Positions 11,053 through 22,058 of a DNA stretch of 64,000 nucleotides are shown piece after piece (position 1 is the stretch's first letter; each line of letters opens with the position of its first letter). Where the stretch lies: contig JANFOE010000190.1 in assembly GCA_025667525.1 (NCBI GenBank), positions 250,501 through 314,500 of the forward strand, written 5' to 3'. Both the position numbers and the translations under genes were made by a program. A model generated the notes under the pieces. That model made no database searches, was not told the DNA's origin, and was given only the letters and a program-made list of their open reading frames with translations. The DNA is from Glebionis coronaria. Its lineage: Eukaryota; Streptophyta; Magnoliopsida; Asterales; Asteraceae.

Positions 11053-14000
11053 TGTGACAATCCGTCAATTTATGGTTGATATTTTATTCTCAATATTATT
11101 TAAAAACAATTTACAATATGAACTCACATATTTTTGGGAAGAAATTTGGATTTACGTCTTGAAGTAGCGTCGACTACGTTTAAACCGGAGGATTCAACGT
11201 TACGTGCTTACGTTTACGTACACCGTCTTTGGTGACAGTCCGACATTTCAGAAAATAATTTTATCTGAATATTATTTTGGAGTTTTAAATTTGAGTTGGT
11301 TCATAAACTCTAAAATTTACGAGAAGAGATTAAGACTTACGATTTTATTTTAACGTCCTTTACGACTAAACCGGAAACCTTAGGATTACGTATTTACGTT
11401 TTCGAACTCCGTTTTTGATGAAACAATTTTTATTGGATTCGTTTTGTGACGTCGATTCATAATTTATAAAAACGTTTTTCGTAAAACGACCCGAGGGCAC
11501 GCAAATCGAGAAAACTCGAATCGAGAAATACCCGTAAACTAGTGAGATGGGACAAAACACATTGCCCCATCCCACTAGCTTACATGGGACGGCCAAAAAC
11601 ACCTCACCACACTAGGTGGCACAAACTTAACTTGTTTAGCAACAAGTGTAAGCTTTAGCTTACACTTTAGGCTAAGCCTTCCACCAAACTACACAAAACC
11701 AACACATGGTTTTCACTTAACCATTTCATCCATGCATTTCACTCTTAAAACTCTCTCTACTCCACCTATTGTGCCGTCCCATATCAAGCAATAAACACCA
11801 TTTTTGATCTCTTCCAACTACAAACCACATGTTTACTAGTCCTATTAAGGTGTTTCCTTGAAACCTTGATCATTTGGTGGCCATATAACCAACTTTGGAG
11901 GTGATTTGCTTGTGTCCTAGGGCTGATTTTCCAACATATGATCTTGCTATTTGATAGTCTTGGAGATACTTGTTGTGTTCATCAAGTTCTTGCCTCCTAA
12001 AACAAGAAATCCACTTGGATTGGTAAAGAAGATCATCCTCTACATTTTTCTCTTATTATTTTGTAAAGAACAAATGTATTTTCTTTCATTTTGTATATGT
12101 ATATGATGTATATATGATGATAAAAATGTTGTGTGGGGATCAAGTGTTGATAAATATGCTTAAAAATGATGATAACCATAAGAAATGAAGCTAAAATCAT
12201 GTCTAATTAGTTGGCTGTATGAAAACAGTAGATAACTAAATGAAGAACTGATAAAAATGCATGGTTTGATCTATTTACAGTAAAGTAGATGATGTTATAC
12301 ACATGTGAGAGTTGGCCATGCAATGGAATCAAAATAATGAGTGAGATATGATCAAAACAAGTTAGGTGGTACAATCTGAATAAGCAGTTTTGTAGGGACT
12401 GTTAAGGCAACTTAAACTCAAAATGGGCAGTAGCTATAACTAAGTTATATTTAGCACATATTATGAAGAAGTTGTCATTTAAAAATGAGCTTCTAAGTCA
12501 TTGTAGAACTCTAGATATGATAAAAATGGTGAATGTGAAGTTAAAAATCAGATTTTGGAAATAATGTTTATTATTATTATATAAGCACTCACTTTATAAT
12601 TTATAAAATGTAAAGTATAAACCCACTAACTTATAAAACTTATTTATATAAATGTATAAAAGGTTAATTAAATGGGTAAAATATATAAATGGTGGTAAAA
12701 GTAATACTTATAAGTAATAAAAACTATAAACTAGATTTTTACGACTTTTTCGGCTATCGCCGTGAAATTAACGTTTTTCATCAAATAAAACTTAGACGAC
12801 CAAACCCGTCTAATGTAAAGTTTATAAAAGTTGTATACTGATGTATAAGTAACTAAGACAAGTAAAAACCGATAAAACCCGAACTATAAGAATTACGGAC
12901 AATTACGAGCTAACTAAACCTATTAGATTAATAATTGGACTTAATAAGATAAATACTTGTAAAAAGAATTATTTGGGCTTAACCCAATAGGGCCCAACAT
13001 GAAAAGTATATATACTGATCATATAAGTATATAATGGGTAGAAACAAGTAAAAGAACTTATAAAAGACTTAATGAACTTAAAATAGGAAAAATCGGTAAA
13101 ACTAGTGAACTAGTAAGACGATACTAAAACGTAAACGCTAAAATGAGTAAATGAGGATTTATAAACCCACTTGATCATCATAATATGTACAATAATCATA
13201 TATATGTATATTGTTATTTTGATAAAAGTCATTGGACCGAGTCTAAGACCGAGTATTATTTGTCTAGGTTTCCGTGATTGAAGCACGTACCGTACATCCG
13301 AATTGCCGACAACCCGCCTTCCCACATCAACGTGAGTTCATAGCCTCGCACCCTTTTAAATGTTTTATAAATGCTTTATAAACCCGCGAGGGAGATAACA
13401 TGTTAGTTTTTATAAAAGTTTGGACACCATTTGTCCCGATTGTTTGTTTATTGATTTTGGACCCGAATGATTGAATGACCCGATTGTATGACCCTATAAA
13501 TGATTAAAGGACCCGATAGATGAAATTAAATGGATTATTAAAGTTAGGTTATGTCACTAAAAGTCCCATTAGCATGAATTGTGAACTACCGGGAGTTGGT
13601 AGACGCTTATGCATTTGATAGTACTATTTGGGGACGATCACCCCAGTTCGCGCCTTGACGGTTGATCCCCGTCGTGCCACATTGATTGGTAAGCGAATTT
13701 ATGTATGAGAAGATTTCCAATAGCGTGACCTTTGTGACGACACGCTACTTTAGATGGGCAAAATTGGTATCGGGTTAGCTACCCGTTGTTGGTTTAGTAA
13801 GGTAACAATGTCATGCGGCTTATAATAATCCGAATTAACGAAATACTAATAGACGCTCCGAATTACGATGTATTGCCTGACTAGCAATACAGGGTCATAC
13901 TATTGATATTATGATTGTATTTTGGTTTTCATAACCATATTCATATAACGGTTTTTATTTGATTTTATACAACGTCATAAGATGTATTGTATGATGTTTT

Positions 14001-14489
14001 TACGACATTGGCTCGTATAATGATTTTTAAGGCAAATGCCTATACTATGATTTTCGATAAGGATTTGTATAAAAATGATTTTGGCTATTTCATGGCCTAT
14101 CAAAACGATTTGTACAAACTGATTCTCAGTAATACTTTTATACTGATATTATATTGATGGAATTTGTTAAACTCTATGAATTCACTCGGCGTTATCGCTG
14201 ACCTTTTCTTTTAACATGTTTTATCTCAGGTACTTGAAGGTAATTCTCGGGAAGACGACAAGAATTCATGGCCCGCACTTAAACAATATTTTTCCATTCA
14301 AACACTTGTAAAATTTTTGTATGAAATGAAAAGACTTGGGACCGATGTAACTTTGATGTTTATGAATGGAAATGCTTTATAAATAAACGACGCGATTTTC
14401 ATGCGTTGTCTATGATGTGAGTAATGTGCTATCCCGTAACACCAACTAGTCTTCCGCTGTATTGAGTTGTATAAATTGGGGGTGTTACA
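11053..14489 (+). repeat. Element 1 3' LTR
   Basis: 3,437 bp, same length as the 5' LTR and identical except at four positions in my comparison. It ends TGTTACA and is followed at once by the second GTACA duplication. Confidence 0.97.
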
Positions 14490-14494
14490 GTACA
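14490..14494. repeat. Target-site duplication GTACA, right copy
   Basis: Exact repeat of 2288-2292, immediately after the right LTR of element 1. Confidence 0.95.
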
Positions 14495-14908
14495 CTGCAA
14501 TGCCACCTTCTTGTTATGATGTATAAGACAGTTAACAACAAAACATATACCTATATGAAATGGCTTTGAACATTTCATTCTAATTCGGTAGCATTTTACC
14601 TTCGGTCGGTGAAGACCGTTGGACGATATAAAATACCGTACTTGTGGCAGGTAGTTTCAATTAAGAACCTCCTTGACAAGATTTCGCGGGTAAACCCGTT
14701 CTCTTTATTCGACCGTCCAAAGCTGACTGCGAACATAAAGAGTGAATCATTTGGATAATATTATCCGCATGATTTGAAGCCGTCAAATCCGATTCCTGGA
14801 AAAAGTTTGATTCATTAAAGAATCGCACCATCGTTGCTTTCCAGTTGTCACGAGCTTGATTCATATAGAATCTTGCAAGTTACCTACCAAGTGTTGTTTG
14901 ATGTTAAC
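14495..14908. other. Old flank between elements 1 and 2
   Basis: Continuous with 1-2287 before element 1 inserted and with 25886 onward before element 2 inserted. No gene is recognisable. A 67-residue minus-strand open frame (14661-14864) has no motif I know. From 14842 the sequence CAG-TTGTCAC-GAGCTTGATTCA starts a ~202-bp unit that recurs at 26021; a more diverged copy may precede it (about 14700-14841). It may belong to the 3' non-coding part of the Copia remnant. Confidence 0.45.
14904..14908. repeat. Target-site duplication TTAAC, left copy
   Basis: TTAAC abuts the TGATACAAG end of the left LTR of element 2 and is repeated at 25881-25885. Confidence 0.93.
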
Positions 14909-15138
14909 TGATACAAGAGCTTTGGATGGGGTTCAGATTTATGTCTCGGTATCTTCTCGAATTGATCACAGCTCAAAGTGGAAAGATTGTTCTTGGTGAC
15001 AAATAGGGGGTTTGGGTTTTCTATTCTACTAAAAGGATTAAAAGCGTAAAATGATAAAAACTTAAACCCAAACAGTCAATAAAATAAAGCTTTAATTAAA
15101 AATTAAACAATAAAACAGTAAACAGTAAATTACCACTT

Positions 15139-15620
15139 AATACTGATTCGGAATGCTCGAAAGAAAACTGATCCGGAATATTTATGACAAAAACTGCTCA
15201 TTCGGAAGAATTAATCGATTCGGAATATAACTGATTCGGAACAAACTGATTTGGAACAAATAAACCCCTTCATTCGGAACTTTCAGAAAAATCAGATTCG
15301 GAACTTTTGAAACATTTGATTCAGAACTTTTGATACATTTGGTTCGGAACTTTTAAAACAAATCGGTTCGGAATTTTCAAATAAAATGGTTCGGAACTTT
15401 TTAGCAAAAATAGGTTCGGAACTTTCTCAAGGATCTGGTTCGGAACTTTCTCAAGAATCAGATTTGGAACTTGTAAAAATATCGATTCAGAATTGCTAAA
15501 AACCTTTGGTTCAGAACTTCTAAAAACTGTTGATTCGGAACTTCTAAAAAAAACACTGATTCGGAACTTTTTTGCATGGAACTGATTCGAAACAATTTCA
15601 AACACACTGATTCGGAATCC
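15139..15620 (-). repeat. TTCGGAAC minisatellite in element 2 left LTR
   Basis: The core TGATTCGGAAC (GTTCCGAATCA in element sense) recurs at 24-30-bp intervals, roughly 14-18 recognisable copies, separated by AT-rich spacers. The array accidentally opens a 118-codon minus-strand frame rich in VPN/SSE repeats. That frame is shorter in the other LTR and is not treated as a gene. Confidence 0.85.
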
Positions 15621-15937
15621 GGGGAAACGAAGAACAGTAGGTAACAGAAAAACAGGGGAACACGATTTTACCAACAATCAACCAAGTTTTTAACCAAAAC
15701 TTAAACAAAACTAATCACTAATCATCTACTAACCATAAACAACAAATCCCATCAATAAAAACATAAAACCCAATAACTTTTGAAGATCAAAATCAACCAA
15801 ATAAGAACTTTAACTTTAAATCAAAAAGATGAAGATGAACAAGATTAATGGAAGGCTTGTATTAAATGATTAAGGTTTAGACAATCAAAGGAAAAGATTA
15901 AAATACAAGATTTGTGAAAAAACAAGAATAAAAATCA

Positions 15938-15960
15938 CCAACACCTTAGTGGTGTTGGCT
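15938..15960 (-). promoter_or_regulatory. Leader hairpin in element 2 left LTR
   Basis: CCAACACC / GGTGTTGG arms separated by TTAGT form an 8-bp perfect stem about 75-95 nt downstream of the TATA box on the minus strand. The right LTR has the same structure with one base lost. Confidence 0.5.
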
Positions 15961-16030
15961 TCTTCCCTACGAAACAAAGAGAAAGAAAAGAGAAAAACTA
16001 AAAACTGCCTAAATTGTGTGAGGGGATCTC

Positions 16031-16038
16031 TTTATATA
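16031..16038 (-). promoter_or_regulatory. TATA box of element 2 left LTR
   Basis: The minus strand reads CCTATATAAAGAG. The copy in the right LTR lies at 25429-25436. This is the only strong TATA box in the LTR and sits upstream of the repeat cluster in element orientation. Confidence 0.65.
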
Positions 16039-16482
16039 GGTCTTCCATTTGGTTGGTGAGTGGTCTTTCTCCCTTTCTTCTTGTCTTCTCGTCTTTTCAG
16101 AAAAGTTGACATTTTCGATTCTAATTCGGGATTTGTCGACGATTAAATTCAACTCATCTTTTAATTTCTTCGTTTAATAGACTTGAGTTTCTTCGACATA
16201 TGTAAATCTTCCATCTTTGGTCCTTCTCTTCGATAAATCTTCAAATAGGCCCATTGACTTCAAATCTTTTGCATCTCTTGGACAATAGACTTCGTCTTGA
16301 GTCTTTTCTTCGATAAAACCCGTGCAATCCCATGTTTTCTTCAATATTCATCCGGTTGACTCTGAAAACACAATAAACACAAAAACCACGCATAATTCCA
16401 AACAAATGATATTAAATACGCGTTTTGGTCTCGTTTTAGTAAGAAATAAGTGGTAAAGGGATGGGTGTTTTCACACCTATCA

Positions 16483-16498
16483 AATCCCCTACACTTAA
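16483..16498 (-). other. Element 2 polypurine tract
   Basis: The minus strand reads TTAAGTGTAGGGGATTT directly before the 3' LTR. The same AAGTGTAGGGG core is found three more times in the 3' UTR. Confidence 0.85.
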
Positions 16499-18361
16499 CC
16501 ACTGCCATGCCCTCATGCAATGCTTAGTGATAAAGCAATTTTATACTTTTTCTCATAATTAATCAACCTTGGACTTATTAAAATACTACTTAAACCAAAA
16601 TTAAAGTACTAAGAGAAATTAAAACATTAAAATAACAAAAGGATAGAAAACTATTTCCACTTGAAAATAGCTATATGTAAATAACTTGCAAAGATATCTA
16701 AGACTTACATTAGGGCTTCGGTGCTGTGAAGATTTATCACCCTCAAGTTTCACGTTCCCCAAACTAAGCTTAAAAACGAGATCATTGTTATTATAAGTTA
16801 GCAAATCAAACACTTACACACATGGCTTAATTATATGCTTAAACTCCCTTATTCCTAGGTGTATCTCTTATGTTTTATTTTTGTCTTAGAATGATCATGA
16901 AGATGCATTTTTGGACTTATTTCGATAGTTTATTTAGGCTAAAAGCAAAGTAGGACGATTTGATCAATAGCTAGCTAAAGGACAAAATCTCTTAAAACTG
17001 CTTCTCGGGATATCAAAAAGTTCATATCTTGGCATAACTCGCTTCGCGATTTGAGACCTTTCTCGGGCCGATATTTGGCATGTACTTCATACTTCATATC
17101 TTCGAGAGACGTTCTTGACATAATGGCCTTCTCTTCGTTAATAGAGTTTCTTCACTTGGAGACTTTTGAGGGGTACTCCAACTTTGTTGACCACGACTTC
17201 ATCATTATTTCTTCAATCTCTAATTGGGATTTTGAGATACAACGATCCGCCTCCTTTTCGGACTTGGATCTATTTATCCTCATACCTTGTTAGATTCTTT
17301 TCAGATAGACTTCTCCATGATCTTTATGGGAGTGATTGCTTTTCGTCGTGAGTCTTGATCCTTCATATTGACTTTGGGAATAATGCTTTTCACATCACTT
17401 TGGATCTTTAGCAATAAGATTGAATCCTCATGCCTTGTTAGGGCCTTTTCGGACTCGTCAATCTTCGCGCCCCGCTTCATAAGTTATGCCTTTGCTATGA
17501 ACTCTTATCATTACCGAGCAACTTTTAAACGATCTTGGGCTAGAAGCTAAGTTACTTTTCAAATCGTACGACCTTACTTATTGCAGATAAATTATTAGCA
17601 AGTGATGGGAGAATAGGCAAATAATTACACCAAGTGAGCTTGTGCAAGAATACCGACTTATAATTGACTCTATCATTTCTCGTTCTACATAATTTAAAAT
17701 CTCAAGTAATGAGACTCGTGAATGCTTAGCCGAATAAACCAATTAAGGTCTACATGGTTAAGGATACTAGCTAGAATAAACTTGGATAAGTCTATTCGGG
17801 TTGAGTCAAAATAATCGCAACGGGCCTAATATGTCAAAGACTTCTAAACTAGCTACACCACTTTATTAATATTTTTGACTTTATTGCGGGATATATACAT
17901 ATGAAAGCAACGATAAAAAATTAAAAATTACGACTAAATGGCCAAAGTTAATTAAAAATTTGAAAAATGTTGAAAAAGATGATTTTCCGGTTAAATGAAG
18001 GCATTTTCATGGAAAAGTCCACTTAAAACTTCGATAGAAGTCCCCCCTACACTTAAGATAAACATTGTCCTCAATCTTTAAGCATGTGGGAAAATTCTCC
18101 CATACACTTATGACATTGTGCACGTTGGTTAAATCAAGCTAAGGAAGAGACGACTAACATGATCAATTTCAAATGTGAGTATGAAGAAAATTGAATCACG
18201 ATAGTTGAGAGATAGAACCGGATTTCGGATAACACGGGAGCACGGTTCTTCAAAGGTTCCAAAAGTGAATTCATCCCTGTAATCACATCACCGCACAAAC
18301 ACAAACAACCTATAGAGGTACCCCTACACTTAGGAGGTTAAAACGGAAAAGGATAGATACT
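16499..18361 (-). other. Element 2 3' untranslated region
   Basis: About 1.9 kb between integrase and LTR with no env-like gene. Short open frames at 17051-17550 are on the opposite strand and have no support. It closely matches the 3' UTR of element 4 (53472-54438 joined to 56017-57014), showing that the two elements share an ancestor. Extra polypurine-like copies, in complement form, lie at about 18041-18056, 18097-18110 and 18321-18334. Confidence 0.8.
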
Positions 18362-18417
18362 GGGACCGCCTCCCGAGGAGCGCTTGTTTTTGATAACCGA
18401 GTCACGAGCCTGACTCG
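18362..18417 (-). promoter_or_regulatory. Conserved double hairpin just after pol, element 2
   Basis: Stem 1 has perfect 7-bp arms CGAGTCA (18398-18404) and TGACTCG (18411-18417) around a 6-nt loop, 8 nt past the pol stop. Stem 2 has arms GGGA (18362-18365) and TCCC (18371-18374). Elements 3 and 4 carry the same stem 1 at the matching place. Confidence 0.7.
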
Positions 18418-18425
18418 ACCCAAAA

Positions 18426-19560
18426 TTAGTTCACGAGAAATGTGGTGAAGGATGGAATCATCTCATGAGAGATGTACTCACCAAAGTACAACTTCACTCG
18501 TTGGCCATTCACCTTAAAATTAGGTCCATTAGGTTGAGCGAGCTCGAGAGTACCATATGGAAAAATTTGGGCAATGGTGAATGGGCCGGACCAACGAGAT
18601 TTCAGCTTGCCCGAAAAGATTTTCAACCGAGAGTTAAAGAGAAAAAATTTGTCTCCAACTTGGAACTCTCAGTTCTTAATGTTAGAGTCGTGAATGAGCT
18701 TAGTCTTTTCCTTATAGATCAAAGAATTTTCATAAGCCTCATTCCAGAGTTCATTCAGCTCATTGAGTTGGAGCTTGCGTAGGTCACCGGCTTTGTTGAT
18801 ATCGAAATTAGCCCACTTCAAGGCCCAGTAAGCCTTGTGCTCCAACTCAATGGGGAGGTGGCATGCTTTCCCGTACACGAGACGATATGGTGTACAACCA
18901 ATCGGAGTCTTGTATGCGGTACGGAAAGCCCACAGATCATCATCAAGTTTATCGGCCCATGAGGCACGATGCTCTCCTACGGTTCGTTCAAGAATTCGCT
19001 TTAACCCTCGGTTAGAGATTTCAGCCTGGCCATTAGTTTATGGGTGGTATGCGGTGGAAAGACGATGATTTACACCATACTTAGCCATGACTCTTGCAAA
19101 TTGATCATTGCAAAAATGAGTCCCGCGGTCACTAATAATGGCATGAGGCACACTAAATCTAGCGAATAGCAATTTCAAAAAGTTACAAACCACCCTTGCG
19201 TCGTTAGTGGGTAAAGCTTTGGCTTCAACGAATTTAGAAACGTAGTCAACGGCTACAAGGATATATTTGTTTCCTTTAGATGAAGGGAATGGCCCCATAA
19301 AGTCGATACCCCAAACATCAAAGATTTCACATTCTTGTATGAAATTTTGAGGCATCTCATCTTTATGTGTGATTTTACCTTCTTTTTGGCAAGCATCACA
19401 AAGTTTAACCATCTCGTGAGCATCACGATAAATGGTGGGCCAATAAAATCCCGAGTAAAACACTTTTTTGGCGGTGTAGTTGGGACCAAAGTGACCACCG
19501 GTGGGTCCTTTGTGGCAAGCTTCGAGAATGTCTAAAGCTGTCGGTCCATCAACACATCGG
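18426..19560 (-). pseudogene. Element 2 integrase, two nonsense codons
   Basis: The zinc-binding HHCC domain is visible ([11 protein letters not shown]...[16 protein letters not shown], about 19530-19390), then the catalytic core with WGIDFMGPF (Asp) and IISDRGTHF (Asp). A TAA at 19038 follows TAYHP, just before the catalytic Glu in NGQAEISNR. After a further stop at 18669 the C-terminal domain continues ([29 protein letters not shown]). The C-terminus has no chromodomain. Confidence 0.9.
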
Positions 19561-19799
19561 AGAATAATCAAATCGGCACATTGTTTGAATAGATACGGGT
19601 CATCCCAAAAGTAAGTCTTAATGTCTTTGAAGAACTTTTTCTTTTGCTGGGATGTTAACCCGTCGATGAGAATTCCACCCGCCAAGTAGTTTGCAATGTC
19701 CGCAAACCACGGGGTTTCATCAGAAGTCGAGTTGATAGACATTAAGGTCTCCAGGGGAAAAGAGTCATTGATCTCTTTGTTCGGATGATCCCCTTGATA

Positions 19800-20294
19800 A
19801 GGATCCTGAAGTCTGCTGAGATGATCCGCGGCTAGGTTTTCAGCTCCCTTCTTATCACGAATTTCGATTTTAAATTCTTGAAGTAGCAAAACCCAGCGAA
19901 GAAGTCTTGGTTTGGAATCTTGTTTAGTTAACAAGTACTTCAACGCGGAATGATCGGTATACACGATTGTGGTAGAAAGGACAAGATAGGGGCAGAACTT
20001 TTCAAAAGCATAGACAACAGCTAAAAGCTCTTTTTCGGTTGTCGTGTAATGCAATTGAGCCCCTGTCATTTTCTTGCTAATGTAATGGATCGGTTGGAAG
20101 TGTTTGTTCACTCTTTGGCCCAAAACCGCTCCAATAGGAAAGTCGCTAGCATCGCACATCAACTCGAAAGGCAGCTCCCAATTAGGGGTAACCAAGACCG
20201 GTGCCTTAGTAAGCTTATCCTTAAGCAAGTTGAAGGCTTCAATACACTCGTTGGAAAAGATAAAAGGAGTATCTTTTTCTAAGAGGTGGGTCAT
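19800..20294 (-). pseudogene. Element 2 RNase H domain
   Basis: Starts downstream of [13 protein letters not shown]. The catalytic pattern is visible: [14 protein letters not shown] (first Asp), [16 protein letters not shown] (Glu) and [11 protein letters not shown] (second Asp), then the linker [14 protein letters not shown]. It is a Ty3-type RNase H with no second archaeal-type copy, which argues against the Tat/Ogre group. It is intact as a segment but cannot be made because of the upstream stop. Confidence 0.88.
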
Positions 20295-20360
20295 CGGGCG
20301 AGCGATTTTAGAAAAATCTTTGATGAATCGATGGTAGAAGCCCGCATGACCAAGGAAACT

Positions 20361-21145
20361 TCACACACCCTTCACGGTTGAAGGTGGAGGCAATTTAGCA
20401 ATAACATCGACTTTAGCACGGTCTACTTCAAGACCGGCTTTGGAGATCTTGTGTCCTAGCACGATGCCCTCTTTTACCATGAAATGACATTTTTCCCAAT
20501 TAAGAACAAGGTGAGTGTCTTCACACCGCTTAAGCATACGTTCTAAATTGGCAAGGCAAGCAGAGAATGAATCACCATAAACCGAGAAATCATCCATGAA
20601 GACTTCCATAGTTTCTTCAACCATATCATGGAAGATAGCCATTATACACCTTTGGAACGTCCCAGGAGCATTGCATAAACCGAAAGGCATGCGTTTGTAA
20701 GCAAATGTTCCATAAGGACAAGTGAATGTGGTCTTTTCTTGGTCATTGGGATCGATGGGAATTTGAAAATACCTGGAGAAACCGTCTAAAAAGCAGTAAT
20801 AGTCATTACCAGCTAGACGCTCGAGCATTTGATCCATGAAAGGAAGACGAAAGTGATCTTTTCTCGTGGCATCATTGAGTTTGCGATAGTCGATACAAAC
20901 TCTCCACCCAGTAACGAGACGAGTGGGAATCAACTCGTTGTGTTCATTGGGAACAACGGTTATTCCGACCTTCTTGGGCACACAATGGACAGGACTTACC
21001 CAAGGCGAATCCGAGATAGGGTAAATCAAGCCGGCATCAAGAAGTTTGATAACCTCTTGTTTGATGATGTCGTGAATGCGAGGATTAACCCTTCTTTGGC
21101 TCTGGATTGCGGGTTTAAAGTCATCTTCCATGAGAATCTTGTGAG
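20361..21145 (-). pseudogene. Element 2 reverse transcriptase domain
   Basis: Runs from KILMEDDFKPAI (about 21140) to KLPPPSTVKGV at the stop. Motif A reads YCFLDGFSRYFQ, where element 4 has GFSGY, so a glycine has changed. Motif B reads RMPFGLCNAPGTFQRC. The catalytic box FMDDFSVYG is kept at about 20589-20594. The TGA at 20361 falls in the conserved [16 protein letters not shown] connection, between RT and RNase H. Confidence 0.9.
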
Positions 21146-21689
21146 TACAAAAGTTTGGATCAATTCCGTGGATATCGGAAATTTTCCAAGCAATTGCCTT
21201 CTTATGATCTTTAAGCACGGCGATGAGGCGAGATTTTTCTTCTTCGTTCAAGTCTTTAGCAATGATTACTGGCGACTTCTTCTTTTCTTCCAGGAACACG
21301 TACTCGAGATGGGACGGCAACTCCTTAAGTTCTAAATCCGGAGGATTTTCGATGGGAGGCGTATTCAAAGTCGGTTCATCGATAGCAATAGCCTTGGGAG
21401 ATGGTGGAGAAAGATGGTCCTCTTTGAGAAGGTTCTCAATGAGATGAATGTCTTCATCCCAATCGGTGGGAGAATCGTCATTTTCTAAGTTCACATCTCC
21501 CATGGTTGCTTCAAGATCTTTCCAAAGGAAATCACTTTCTCCAAATAGAGATAATGAGGAATCAATAGAGGAAACGGTCTCAACATTGGGAAGAGAGGTA
21601 GGAATACTTTTACAAGCATCTTTGAAGTGTTCTTCACAAGCCTCATCAAGAACGTCAATATAATTAACACTCTCGTATGAATAAGGCTG

Positions 21690-22034
21690 TTTAGAAAGCT
21701 TTCCCATGTTGAAGACGATTTTATCATCACCAACTCTCATGATAAGCTCACCTGCTTCAACATCGATGAGAGTGCGACCGGTCCTCAGGAATGGACGTCC
21801 AACGATTAATGGTACACGAGGGTCCATACCGTAGTCGACCACGACGAAATCGGCAAGAAAAGTGAACTTGTCGACTCTTACAAAGACGTCTTCGGCTATC
21901 CCCACTGGATAAGCAACCGTACGGTTAGCTAATTCCAAAGTCATTTTGGTGGGGACTAGCTCAGGGAGAGATAATTGCTTCCAAACACTTAAAGGCATTA
22001 AGTTAATACTGGCACCTAGATCAGCTAGGGCCAT
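21690..22034 (-). pseudogene. Element 2 aspartic protease domain
   Basis: Open from 22034. The active-site segment reads ALADLGASINLMP, with DLG in place of the D-S/T-G of most retroviral-type proteases. This form occurs in all three Athila elements here and, from memory, is common in that lineage. ILGRP-like flap and core residues follow as VPLIVGRPFL. The domain itself is intact, but a stop at 22059 separates it from Gag. Confidence 0.85.
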
Positions 22035-22058
22035 GCAATTCTCTACTCCCGGGAAGTT

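Larger units (their letters stand above)
2293..14489 (+). mobile_element. Element 1: complete Tekay-like Ty3/gypsy retrotransposon with dead interior
   Basis: A 12.2-kb element with two direct LTRs of 3,437 bp, TG...CA termini (TGTGACA...TGTTACA), a 5-bp GTACA duplication, a TGGTATCAGAGC primer site and a purine-rich 3' end. The LTRs align without gaps and differ at four positions by my line-by-line comparison (about 2975/11735, 3196/11956, 4412/13172 and 4875/13635), near 0.12%. The 5.3-kb interior resembles Tekay/Del gag-pol by position and by scattered words in RT, integrase and chromodomain, but stop codons are everywhere. The copy therefore looks recently inserted from an already inactive template, using proteins made elsewhere. 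Confidence 0.95.
14909..16482 (-). repeat. Element 2 3' LTR (left copy)
   Basis: 1,574 bp. The minus strand starts TGATAGGTGTGAAAACACCC and ends GCTCTTGTATCA. It carries a TATA box, a TSS-proximal hairpin and the TTCGGAAC repeat cluster. It is 8 bp longer than the right copy because of small indels. Confidence 0.95.

Noticed and set aside
15272..15620. Regularly spaced short repeats resembling a CRISPR array
   Set aside because: The repeated core is only about 8-11 bp, spacing is irregular, there are no cas genes, and it sits in a plant LTR present in two copies.
15321..15677. 118-residue repetitive minus-strand open frame
   Set aside because: It is the translation of the TTCGGAAC minisatellite; the other LTR copy opens only 68 residues, so the frame is not kept.
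17051..17550. Plus-strand open frames of 60-80 residues in element 2's 3' UTR
   Set aside because: They run against the element's coding strand, overlap each other in different frames and are not kept in the matching UTR of element 4.
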